A stretch of 58,675 bases of DNA from Planctomycetes bacterium HGW-Planctomycetes-1 (GTDB lineage: Bacteria; Planctomycetota; Phycisphaerae; Sedimentisphaerales; UBA12454). Both the position numbers and the translations under genes were made by a program. The notes beneath the pieces are model-generated. The model was not told the origin of the DNA, did no database searches, and saw only the letters and a program-made list of their open reading frames with translations. The stretch covers positions 1 through 58,675 of the forward strand of contig PGYD01000003.1 of assembly GCA_002839495.1 (NCBI GenBank), written 5' to 3'. How positions within the stretch are numbered: the stretch's first letter is position 1; each line of letters starts with the position of its first letter. Shown here one piece after another: positions 44,146 to 51,630 of this stretch.

Positions 44146-44633
44146 TTATCGCTCCCAAAGGCAGGTGCAGCAATGCCTGACGCCCTTAAGACAACGCCGA
44201 ACAGGTCGGTAAATACGAAGTTTTCTTTTGGAAATTGTTTGCCCGCGAGATTTTGGTCGATGTGGCTGAACATCAAATCAATTTCAGCGATTGTTTCGTC
44301 GCCGCAGGTGATTTTGCCTGTTGTCGAGGCGGCCTCGTCGGCAATCGATTCGATTTTGGCGTGAATTTTTATCGTATCTCCCGGCCGGACGTAGTTGAAA
44401 AACACAGCCTTATTGATTTTCGCAAGGATTACCTTTTCTTTGAACTGCCGCGCTTCGCCGACAAGAATGCCCGCAGTTTGCGCCATCGACTCAATCATCA
44501 GACATTCCGGCATAATCGGAAAGCCGGGAAAATTATCGTGCAGATACTCCTCAGCCATAGTTACATTCTTTATGGCGACGGCATTTGAGCCGCTGTTGAA
44601 CTCAATGAATTTATCTATCCAAATCCAACGCAA
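44142..44633 (-). CDS. FabZ-like hot-dog dehydratase subunit A (Asn at the catalytic His position)
   Basis: This 163-residue single hot-dog protein is of the 3-hydroxyacyl-ACP dehydratase type. The FabZ motif GHFPGxPxMPGVLxxEAMAQ appears as DNFPGFPIMPECLMIESMAQ. The catalytic His is therefore Asn (N34) while the catalytic Glu is kept (E48). The second hot-dog gene of the same operon (45242) shows the reverse pattern. FabZ active sites are built across the dimer from His of one chain and Glu of the other, so the two could form a working heterodimer. It lies 56 bases after the ACP gene and overlaps the next gene by 4 bases. Confidence 0.85.
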   Translation of the reverse strand: MRWIWIDKFIEFNSGSNAVAIKNVTMAEEYLHDNFPGFPIMPECLMIESMAQTAGILVGEARQFKEKVILAKINKAVFFNYVRPGDTIKIHAKIESIADEAASTTGKITCGDETIAEIDLMFSHIDQNLAGKQFPKENFVFTDLFGVVLRASGIAAPAFGSDK

Positions 44634-44648
44634 ATTTATTACCTACAG

Positions 44649-44693
44649 TGTTAATCCGTGTCTAATAAAGAACCGCATTAATCCGCGTCTTAA
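44649..44693. repeat. Two TTAATCCG-type short repeats
   Basis: TGTTAATCCGTGTCTAAT (44649-44666) and CATTAATCCGCGTCTTAA (44676-44693) are direct, imperfect copies 27 bases apart in the gap between the ACP and hot-dog A genes. They resemble the intergenic elements at 41501 and 49904. Confidence 0.5.
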
Positions 44694-45088
44694 GCGGCCG
44701 CATTAAGTTTGCCGTCAACGAAATTAACAAGTGCATCGACGGTAAACAAATCACCGATTTTATTGACGCTCGGGTCTTCGATAAATGCTGAAAGGTCGCT
44801 GTGCGGCATACGCTTCTTCAGCTCGTCCAGGCCCTTTTGGGTGAGCTTGCCGTTGCTGACGTATTCGGCAGTGCTTAAAAGGCTTTCAGCAGGAAAGAGC
44901 TCTTCTCTTGGTATTTTTATTCCGAACGCTTTTTCCATACGAAAAACGATATCGAGAAAATCGATGCTTTCAGCGCCGAGGTCCGCCATCAAAGTGGCGT
45001 CCGGCTTAACTTCTTCTTCATCAACTCCGAGAGCATCGACAAGTACGTCCTGAATTTCCTTTAAAATCTCATCCCGCGTCATAGCCAT
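44690..45088 (-). CDS. Acyl carrier protein with extended C-terminal region
   Basis: This 132-residue protein has the ACP helix I and II region (DEILKEIQDVLVDALGVDEE) and the phosphopantetheine site ADLGAESIDFLD (S41), then FRMEKAFGIKIPREELFP. Normal ACPs are about 80 residues. Here about 40 extra residues (STAEYVSNGKLTQKGLDEL and on) lie between helix III and the final helix (FTVDALVNFVDGKL). The extension may be the docking surface for the dedicated ketosynthases and hot-dog proteins encoded around it. It would carry the growing chain as a thioester after modification by a phosphopantetheinyl transferase not found here. Confidence 0.88.
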   Translation of the reverse strand: MAMTRDEILKEIQDVLVDALGVDEEEVKPDATLMADLGAESIDFLDIVFRMEKAFGIKIPREELFPAESLLSTAEYVSNGKLTQKGLDELKKRMPHSDLSAFIEDPSVNKIGDLFTVDALVNFVDGKLNAAA

Positions 45089-45130
45089 AACTTAAATCTC
45101 CGATAATAAAACATTAATCCTTTAATTACA

Positions 45131-45180
45131 TTGTCATTTCGAGCGAAGTCCCGATTTATCGGGACGAAGTCGAGAAATCT
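45131..45180. repeat. GTCATTTCGAGCGAAG-type dispersed element with a hairpin
   Basis: TTGTCATTTCGAGCGAAGTC opens the element and CGAAGTCGAGAAATCT closes it. In between, GTCCCGAT-TT-ATCGGGAC (45148-45165) is a perfect hairpin. Elements with this wording are, from memory, spread widely through many environmental bacterial genomes. It sits in the 153-base gap between hot-dog B and the ACP gene. Confidence 0.65.
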
Positions 45181-45241
45181 TTTGAGAACTCCGTGCCGAA
45201 GGCACTCCAAAAATTTTCAATTTTCAATCTTCAATATTAAA

Positions 45242-45724
45242 TTATGCAGCTCCGCTTCCGGCTGCTAATAATTTGTATCTTTCTTTTAATTTATTTATAA
45301 CATAGGCATCTTCGACAGCGAGTTTCGAATCTTTCTCGGCAAGGTTAAAATGTCTCAAACTGAACCTTGCCTCGACGATAGGTTCTCCGTTGCAGGTGCC
45401 TGTTCCCGAAAACGAACTTATATTTTCTTCTATATCCTTTGCCGTAACGGTGTACTGAATAGTCGCACCGGGAGCGGCAAAGCTTTTGTATTTTACATTT
45501 TTTGCCTGCCCAAGCAACACCATACTATGGGCAAAATTTTCGCTGTCCCTGACGAGCCAGCAGGCCGATTCGACCAACCCCTGCAGCAGAAAAACGCCCG
45601 GAAGTACCGGAAAAACGGGGAAATGGTCCCCCAGATATTCCTCAGAAAGGGATACATTCTTGATAGAGGTTATCTTTTTACCGGGCACTATTTTAACTAT
45701 TTTATCAATCAGTATGAACTTCAT
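45242..45724 (-). CDS. FabZ-like hot-dog dehydratase subunit B (Gln at the catalytic Glu position)
   Basis: This 160-residue hot-dog protein aligns closely with the one at 44142 from its first residues (FILIDKIVKI versus WIWIDKFIEF). The catalytic motif is GDHFPVFPVLPGVFLLQGLV: the His is kept (H34) but the Glu is Gln (Q48). It is the first gene of the acyl-chain operon, followed by a 153-base gap with a repeat and then the ACP gene. Alone it should be inactive as a FabZ-type dehydratase; with subunit A it would supply the missing His. The C-terminal ~25 residues are a charged helix. Confidence 0.85.
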   Translation of the reverse strand: MKFILIDKIVKIVPGKKITSIKNVSLSEEYLGDHFPVFPVLPGVFLLQGLVESACWLVRDSENFAHSMVLLGQAKNVKYKSFAAPGATIQYTVTAKDIEENISSFSGTGTCNGEPIVEARFSLRHFNLAEKDSKLAVEDAYVINKLKERYKLLAAGSGAA

Positions 45725-45883
45725 AAGTGTTGGTCATTTTAGTGATTTAATTCCCTTTTACCAGCTTTTTTTAAAATTATAAGGGGGGCATTCCTATCGC
45801 AATTAGAGAGCCTATTTAAACTTTCAAAGGCAATTCGATTTTCTACAGTTTGTTTTATCTACTGCTATTTGTTATCTTTTTTC

Positions 45884-45912
45884 TTGACTTTGAAAGAACT
45901 CATTGCGATAAT
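45884..45912 (+). promoter_or_regulatory. Sigma70-type promoter for the dockerin-repeat gene
   Basis: TTGACT (45884-45889), 17 bases, then GATAAT (45907-45912). It lies in the 265-base gap between divergent genes, about 78 bases before the ATG at 45990. Confidence 0.65.
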
Positions 45913-45989
45913 CAGCAAGGACAAAAACACAGTGGAGAAAATCAAGAGATAATTTATTTGGAGAGAACTTGCGCTGTGAGAGGAATACA

Positions 45990-46703
45990 ATGGAGCATAA
46001 AATTTTTCCGGTCGTTTTTGTTTTTCTAACCATCACAGCAATCTCATCGGCTCAGTATGATTATCCCGATTTGGCGGGCGACGCCGATATAATCAATTTC
46101 GCCGATTTCGCCGTCTTTGCCGAAAACTGGCAGAAGTCAGGCACCGGATTAGCGGGCGATTTCGACGACAGCGGCAAAGTCGATTTTAACGATTTAGCCT
46201 ATCTTTCCTATTACTGGCTTACCGCACAATGGGAATGCAGGAAAATCGACCTCGATTACAGCGGCCTGATTGATTTTTCCGATTTTGTAATTTTCGCCGA
46301 CTGCTGGCTCAGCAGTGACGGTAGTCCGAACTATAAGACAAATTGCGATTTTGACGACGATGATATAGTTGATATTTACGATTTAAAGGCCTTTTGCAAT
46401 TGCTGGCTCAAAGGCACAAGACCGCAGGGTATCTGGGAACAGTTCAAGGCTGCACTGGCGGCAGGCGATATAGACCGAGCCGTCAGTTTCTTTGCTGTTT
46501 TCGTGGCGGACGATTATAGAGACATATTTAATGAACACAGCGATAAATTGCAGAGTTTAGCGGCCGATATGGGCCAATTAACTCTTGAATACAGGGATAG
46601 AGATATTGCCGTTTATGAGTTAAGCAACGCCGCAGGCAATCTCTTCTTTCCGGTCGTTTTTACTATGGACGACGAAAGCAAATGGAAAATCGCGGTCTTC
46701 TAA
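45990..46703 (+). CDS. Secreted protein with dockerin-like Asp-rich repeats
   Basis: The 237-residue protein has an N-terminal signal peptide (HKIFPVVFVFLTITAISSAQ; likely cut near residue 20). Four short calcium-loop-like repeats follow: DADIINFADFAVFAENW, DDSGKVDFNDLAYLSYYW, DYSGLIDFSDFVIFADCW and DDDIVDIYDLKAFCNCW, each spaced as D-x-D-x-x-G/D-x-V/I-D-F. This is the dockerin-like style common in Phycisphaerae exported proteins. The last ~90 residues (GIWEQFKAALAAGDIDRAVS on) look like a small alpha+beta domain of unknown role. ATG 45990 is preferred over an upstream TTG because AGGAA precedes it and the signal peptide starts there. Confidence 0.85.
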   Translation: MEHKIFPVVFVFLTITAISSAQYDYPDLAGDADIINFADFAVFAENWQKSGTGLAGDFDDSGKVDFNDLAYLSYYWLTAQWECRKIDLDYSGLIDFSDFVIFADCWLSSDGSPNYKTNCDFDDDDIVDIYDLKAFCNCWLKGTRPQGIWEQFKAALAAGDIDRAVSFFAVFVADDYRDIFNEHSDKLQSLAADMGQLTLEYRDRDIAVYELSNAAGNLFFPVVFTMDDESKWKIAVF

Positions 46704-46734
46704 CAGCCGGGCAAAAAATTCTGGAGAAAAACCT

Positions 46735-47052
46735 ATGACTGAAAAAACAAGAAAAGTGTTATTTGTTACGGGTGAAATTTTTGTTTTATGTGTCGCTACA
46801 GGTTTATTGATATTTAAATTCAATTTGTTGCTGCAACCAATTTTTAATTTGATATTTTTACTCCCCCTCGATGGAATCCCTATATTAACCAGTGTTGTAG
46901 TGCTAGTATTCGATATCATTTGGCTTGTATTAATGAAATTGTGGCCGCTAAAAAATATATATATCAAGTTGTTTTTAACGTATTTGGTACTTTTTTTATC
47001 AGGATGTGTTTTATTTGCTGTGATTATATTACCCAACCTTATGGTTCCCTAG
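46735..47052 (+). CDS. Small membrane protein of unknown function
   Basis: The 105-residue protein has three predicted membrane spans (residues ~8-28, 40-66 and 77-100) and little else. It begins 31 bases after the dockerin-repeat gene and is followed by the phospholipase-like gene. Codon use is AT-rich compared with most of the window. No family is recognised. Confidence 0.6.
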   Translation: MTEKTRKVLFVTGEIFVLCVATGLLIFKFNLLLQPIFNLIFLLPLDGIPILTSVVVLVFDIIWLVLMKLWPLKNIYIKLFLTYLVLFLSGCVLFAVIILPNLMVP

Positions 47053-47089
47053 CGAGATTAAAAAATGTTTTATGTTTCTGGAGTATAAT

Positions 47090-48223
47090 ATGCGTATAAA
47101 AAATTCAATAATAATTTTCTCTTTATTTTTTGGATTATGCAGTAGCTTGTATGCCTTTGAAAACAAATATACCCATCCGGCATTAACCCAGAGAGCCATC
47201 GGAGACTCTGTGTGTGTTTTAGATGATTATCTAAAAACTCAACTGGGGATGACCGGAGGGCTGACAGCCGAATTATATTGGGATTTTCCTGCATCGATAA
47301 AGGCAAGAATGGACAAAGCCGAGCCGGACAAAACTACCAGAAGTATATCGGATTGGCTCAAAGCAGGCAGTATAATTGAGGATGAGCGCAAAATAGATTT
47401 AAGGTTTAATAATCACTTTTATGACCCAACCAGAAATAGCGGATTAGATAACACAGAAGCAAAGTATTGGTTGAGTGGCCGATTTAAAGGTGCATCCGCT
47501 AAGGATTGGGCAATAGATTATAGTTTAAATGAATTCGATTGGCAGGCAGCAAGAGAAGATTTCTATTTTGCCCTCACAAAGCCAACTCAATCCGAGCGTG
47601 ACGCATCGTTGGCGCAATCTATGCTGAATTTAGGCAGTGTTCTGCATCTTCTTGAAGATATGGGCGTTCCTGCCCATGCAAGAAACGATTCACTTTTCGC
47701 TCATGTTAGATCGTTGGTATTCGAAGAAGATAGAGTTGAACCGCTTGAAAGATGGATTGAAAAGAAGATTTCGAGCGACGGCTCATTGGCAAGATGGATT
47801 TCGCCGAGCTGGACTCCTACGCCACAAATTTATTCTAAAGTTTCGAGTTATTTCGATGCTGAGGAATACACCGGCAATTATCTCGGCGATGGCGTACCAA
47901 CTCCCGGCAACTGGGGGCTGGCGGAAAAGACTAATTATCAGTTTTTGTCATGGACAACGATTTTCAACGAAGATTTTTTGACCAGCCGGTATTATTTCCC
48001 TCATCCGGCAAAGATACATACTATCGATGTGAACGAATCGGGGCGCATTTATTTATCCGGCTATGGCGTGAACCATTTAGCCAGAAAAACAATGTCGTTT
48101 CATCGCTTGCAGCACGACCATTTGGATAAAGCGTGGTGTGTGCTCGGAATCGTTGTTTTTGATGATTATGCGGCGATAACTTTGCCTCGGACGATTAACT
48201 ATGCTGCCGGGCTGGTTAATTAA
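47090..48223 (+). CDS. Zinc-dependent phospholipase C / S1-P1 nuclease-like protein, N-terminal part of a probably frameshifted gene
   Basis: The 377 residues begin with a signal peptide (KNSIIIFSLFFGLCSSLYAF). The body contains NLGSVLHLLEDMGVPAHARN near 183, the HLxxDMxxPxH metal-binding wording of the zinc-dependent phospholipase C and S1/P1 nuclease superfamily. The start is ATG 47090 with GGAG 6 bases upstream. The frame stops right after RTINYAAGLVN, where related proteins as I recall them continue with a YFFRGRL-like segment. That segment is present in another frame directly after the stop (NFFRGRLSVE). The gene therefore looks interrupted by a one-base shift, or is programmed to shift. 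Confidence 0.75.
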   Translation: MRIKNSIIIFSLFFGLCSSLYAFENKYTHPALTQRAIGDSVCVLDDYLKTQLGMTGGLTAELYWDFPASIKARMDKAEPDKTTRSISDWLKAGSIIEDERKIDLRFNNHFYDPTRNSGLDNTEAKYWLSGRFKGASAKDWAIDYSLNEFDWQAAREDFYFALTKPTQSERDASLAQSMLNLGSVLHLLEDMGVPAHARNDSLFAHVRSLVFEEDRVEPLERWIEKKISSDGSLARWISPSWTPTPQIYSKVSSYFDAEEYTGNYLGDGVPTPGNWGLAEKTNYQFLSWTTIFNEDFLTSRYYFPHPAKIHTIDVNESGRIYLSGYGVNHLARKTMSFHRLQHDHLDKAWCVLGIVVFDDYAAITLPRTINYAAGLVN

Positions 48224-49121
48224 TTTCTTCCGCGGCAGATTAAGCGTTGAGGCCGAGTGTATAGAATGTGATGTCTTTGAGCTTACTATTACCAATAAGT
48301 CGGACAATTCAGGGTTTCCGCAAACCTTAAAAGGCGGCGATTTTGAGTTGTACTGGGAAGATGCGGCGGGCAATAGGGCAGAAGTGCCGGATTTCGGTAT
48401 CGACAGCGGCTGGACGTCAAGCAGTACTTTAGTTTACGATGGAACTGTAACGGCGACATTTATTAAGCCGACGGCAGGAGAGCCAGTTAAGTATATTTTG
48501 GTTTATAGGGGCAATATTTGTGAGAATCCGAACCAGCCGGATGCTGACGATGAAAATGCCATAGCCGTAACCGTCTTTACCCCTCCATCGGACAATTGCT
48601 GTGGTGTTTGTTCTTATTGTGGTGCAGACCCGACTCCAAGCCCTATAAGAATATCAAGTTTGGGCATAACAGGAAACGATTTAACTTGTTGTTATAGTTG
48701 GACTGTTTCAGGGTACAAATATACGACAGTATTCGAGATGCTATATCCTTTGCACTTGCCATTTGAAATATATATACCTTATGGCTATTATTATGGAGGA
48801 TATTGCAGATGGGAGAAAGTTTTTGCCGCCCAAATACGTTGTACAATATATCGCGGCAACGACTATCCAGAATGTGATGGAACTGGCGCAATAAGTTCAT
48901 CTGTCAATTACTACGATTTACTTTTTCAAATTAGGAGGTATAGTTCTTATGTTGCAGTATCAATAAGGTCTTTGCAGAGCTTTGATTTGGATTTTTTTTG
49001 GACAGGCTATGGCGCAATACCGGAAAGCGGCTGTGTCTATGGGGATTATTATGGCTATACTGCCAAAGGTTGTGGCTTTGCGGGATGGCAATGGGGTGGA
49101 GGTTTGATACATATTGATTGA
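48201..49121 (+). pseudogene. Continuation of the phospholipase C-like gene in a shifted frame (C-terminal domain)
   Basis: This frame (up to 306 residues from ATG 48201) starts inside the previous gene without a ribosome binding site. It begins with INFFRGRLSVEAE, which completes the previous protein if one base near 48220-48226 is dropped. Beyond it is a strand-rich, Cys-containing domain (TPPSDNCCGVCSYCGADPTP near 130, many Tyr and Gly) with no family I recognise. It is probably an extracytoplasmic C-terminal domain of the same protein. A separate gene with weak translation initiation is the alternative. Confidence 0.6.
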
Positions 49122-49248
49122 TATAAATGCCTTGTACTAAAATAATAAAACCTGAAATGACAAAATATTTAGATTGCAAAATGCCAAGAGTGAGTATACA
49201 ATTTTGGACATAATGGTTATAAGTATTGAATTTAATCGGTTTTTGATA

Positions 49249-49857
49249 ATGAGGAAAAAACAAAAAATACAAGGCCTGACAATCGTTGAGATTTTGGTCG
49301 CTATTGCAATCGTAGCACTGCTGGCGGCAGGACTGTATTCTGTCAGCAGCTATGTTGGTAGGCAGGCAAAAATAAAACTCACCGAATCGACAATCGCAAT
49401 CCTCACCGCCGCCATCGACGAATATCATGACTTCTACGGCAAATTCCCTTTTGAAGCCGATGAAAGTTACAATAAGTCAAACCTTGAGTCAGGTGTTAAT
49501 GGCGTTAACGGGACTGTCAGGGCATTCGTTAATGATGTTGACCAAGGTACCGCTGGCAGCCATAAAGACGAATATTCATCAATTGAAGCGTTGTATTATT
49601 TTTTGAATCGCGCTCCGGATGCCAAAAAAATTGTCGGCTCTATAAATTCTTCATTATTTACCAATAAAAGCGAAAATAAGAGCGAGGAATTTCGAGTTAT
49701 TATCGGTTCGACACAGTATCCTTTGGTAAGAATCGTTGATGCCTGGGGTATGGCGTTAAGGTATACCTACGCGACAGGCAACAATTTTCCCGCGATTACT
49801 TCCGCCGGCCCCGATAAGGATTTTACTAAGACCGATGATAATATCACCAGCCGTTAG
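49249..49857 (+). CDS. Type II secretion-type pseudopilin (GspG/H-like)
   Basis: The protein (202 residues from ATG 49249) has a class III prepilin signal: RKKQKIQG cut before LTIVEILVAIAIVALLAAG, with Glu at mature position 5. A long N-terminal helix and a C-terminal domain follow, ending in DAWGMALRYTYATG and TSAGPDKDFTKTDDN, the calcium-site wording of GspG-like pseudopilins in planctomycetes. There is no clear Shine-Dalgarno; in-frame ATG 49213 is an alternative start. No secretion machinery genes are adjacent, so it may be used by a system encoded elsewhere. Confidence 0.85.
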   Translation: MRKKQKIQGLTIVEILVAIAIVALLAAGLYSVSSYVGRQAKIKLTESTIAILTAAIDEYHDFYGKFPFEADESYNKSNLESGVNGVNGTVRAFVNDVDQGTAGSHKDEYSSIEALYYFLNRAPDAKKIVGSINSSLFTNKSENKSEEFRVIIGSTQYPLVRIVDAWGMALRYTYATGNNFPAITSAGPDKDFTKTDDNITSR

Positions 49858-49903
49858 TATTTAATTGAAAACACCTTTTCTCTATGGCTAAAAAATCCGT
49901 CTC

Positions 49904-49929
49904 GGTTCGTGTTCATTTGTGGTTAATTA
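49904..49929. repeat. Dispersed TTCATTTGTGGTTAAT-type element
   Basis: GGTTCGTGTTCATTTGTGGT continued by TAATTA matches the element at 41501-41525 in about 18 of 22 core positions. It sits between the pseudopilin and acetyltransferase genes. Confidence 0.5.
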
Positions 49930-49979
49930 TCCCTTAAAATTTGTTGCAAAATTATGCGGCATGGGTATATTTCACAGCT

Positions 49980-50438
49980 ATGATAGTTAGAAACGCCGCA
50001 GTTAAAGATGTTGAAGCTATATATTTGCTCATCAGCCATTATGCGCAGTTCGACAAAATGCTGTTTAGGTCAAAAGCGTATATATTCGATAATCTGCAGA
50101 TGTACAATGTTGCGGAGGATGGCGGCAAGGTTGTCGGCTGCTGTGCTTTACAGGTAATATGGGCCGATTTGGCGGAGATAAAGTCATTGGCCGTGGATGA
50201 GAAATACCAGGATAAGGGAGTCGGCAAGGCACTGGTTGAAAAGGCCGTCGAACAGGCCAAAAATCTCGGCGTTAAAAAGGTTTTTGTCTTAACCCTTGTT
50301 CCGAAATTCTTCGAGCAGTATGGCTTTAAAATCGTGGAGAAAAAGACGCTTCCGATGAAGGTCTGGAGCGATTGTGCCAAATGTACCAAACAGGATAACT
50401 GTGACGAAACAGCGGTGGAGAAAGAAATAAAGAATTAA
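49980..50438 (+). CDS. GNAT family N-acetyltransferase (possibly short ArgA-type N-acetylglutamate synthase)
   Basis: From ATG 49980 the protein is 152 residues. It shows the GNAT fold with the acetyl-CoA loop VDEKYQDKGVGKALVEKA near 75 and the late FFEQYGFKIVEK. The C-terminal KVWSDCAKCTKQDNCDE is the wording seen in short bacterial N-acetylglutamate synthases, the first step of arginine synthesis. That narrower call is a moderate-confidence inference with no arg genes nearby. An upstream in-frame TTG at 49941 exists, but MIVRNAAVKDVEAIY is the natural family start. It is convergent with the ABC permease, with a hairpin repeat between. Confidence 0.8.
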   Translation: MIVRNAAVKDVEAIYLLISHYAQFDKMLFRSKAYIFDNLQMYNVAEDGGKVVGCCALQVIWADLAEIKSLAVDEKYQDKGVGKALVEKAVEQAKNLGVKKVFVLTLVPKFFEQYGFKIVEKKTLPMKVWSDCAKCTKQDNCDETAVEKEIKN

Positions 50439-50511
50439 GGAAGTAAAGATATAAGGAAATATCTTGAAGCAATAATCCTTATCTCCTTACTTCTTTGCAT
50501 CCTTACTTCCT
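50435..50511. repeat. GTAAGGA-type inverted repeat between convergent genes, probable bidirectional terminator
   Basis: The left arm (TAAGGAAGTAAAGATATAAG, 50435-50454) pairs with the right arm near 50473-50496 at about 17 of 22 positions, and a further CATCCTTACTTCC copy extends to 50511. It lies between the stops of the acetyltransferase and the ABC permease, so it could end both transcripts. It belongs to the same family as 41397-41494. Confidence 0.6.
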
Positions 50512-50518
50512 TTCAATT

Positions 50519-51487
50519 TTACCCGACCTGTTTTCTTTCAAACATAGCGATGCCGAGCAGGATAAAGGCCGCAGTATAAATCAGTCCGTAAATGCCGCAG
50601 GAGATAATATAGCTGAAAGTGATTTTTGCGGACTCCTCATATATGGCATCGGTTATCCAAAACGCCTGAAAGCTGGGAATGATTATTTTGCCTATTTTAG
50701 CCCATAAATGGGTATCAGCCAGTCTGCCGAAAACGTAATCGCTCACAAGCCCAAGCAGAAACAGGCCTATGCAGCAGCTTAATGTAACAATCACATTAAA
50801 ACGGGTCGAAAACATAATCGCAGCGGCTGAAATAACAAAAAGAGCTATCAAAAGCAGTATTGAGGCATAAACATCGAGCATATTAAATCCGTTATTGGCA
50901 GGGTAAAACCTCCATTCTCTATCTATAAAGAACAAAAAGACTATAGAAATTGTAGCGAAAATAGAAGTAAATATTATAGCGGTTGATGTAAATTTAAAAT
51001 CGTAAGAGTAGTTAAGGAAAGAAGTTATAATAATAGAAAGGCCTAAGGTTGCCCCTGCACAAGTCAATACGGTCATATCATGATAATCAGAGGCAGTTGT
51101 GAGTACGCCATGCCTGATGGACATAAGAAGGGCTATTGTAAGGATGTAATGAGCGAGGATTACGGCGAAAATAACACCTAAAAACTTGCCTAAAATGAAA
51201 ATAAAGCGGGGAATAGGCTTTGAGAGGGTAGTAATAATGGTTTTTGTTTCAATTTCTTCGGTGATTGCCGCTGATGCGGAGAAAATTGAAATGAACAACC
51301 CGGCAATGAAAAGCGTAGATAAGCCTATCTCGCGTAAAAACTTATTGTCGTCGTCCAAAGAGTACATTGTGAGCGACGGACTTATAATAAACAGAAACAC
51401 AGCCGCGGCGATAATAATCGCGTAAATCGGCTGTCTGATTATTTCTACGAAGGTGTTTTTTACGATTGAAAAAAGTTTATAGAACAT
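50519..51487 (-). CDS. ABC-2 type transporter permease
   Basis: The 322-residue membrane protein has six or seven predicted spans, beginning at residues ~17-38 (PIYAIIIAAAVFLFIISPSL). It contains the ABC-2-type region ITEEIETKTIITTLSKPIPR near residue 78, where the permease contacts its ATPase. The closing span region is CGIYGLIYTAAFILLGIAMF. No ATPase lies next to it on this strand; the ABC ATPase at 57892 is 6.4 kb away on the other strand. Its substrate is unknown. Confidence 0.85.
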   Translation of the reverse strand: MFYKLFSIVKNTFVEIIRQPIYAIIIAAAVFLFIISPSLTMYSLDDDNKFLREIGLSTLFIAGLFISIFSASAAITEEIETKTIITTLSKPIPRFIFILGKFLGVIFAVILAHYILTIALLMSIRHGVLTTASDYHDMTVLTCAGATLGLSIIITSFLNYSYDFKFTSTAIIFTSIFATISIVFLFFIDREWRFYPANNGFNMLDVYASILLLIALFVISAAAIMFSTRFNVIVTLSCCIGLFLLGLVSDYVFGRLADTHLWAKIGKIIIPSFQAFWITDAIYEESAKITFSYIISCGIYGLIYTAAFILLGIAMFERKQVG

Positions 51488-51549
51488 ATTATTCTTTCAT
51501 TAACGGTTTACGGCGCAGAACTTATCTATTATATTAACGCCTTTTATAC

Positions 51550-51577
51550 TTGTAGTAAAGCAACTTTATTGTATACT
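51550..51577 (+). promoter_or_regulatory. Possible promoter for the SPFH gene cluster
   Basis: TTGTAG (51550-51555), 16 bases, then TATACT (51572-51577), in the 143-base gap between divergent genes and 54 bases before the ATG at 51631. Confidence 0.45.
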
Positions 51578-51630
51578 TTGGTCGCGAATATGGGTTCAGA
51601 AAATTTTGATTTAAGGATAAGCAATAGATA

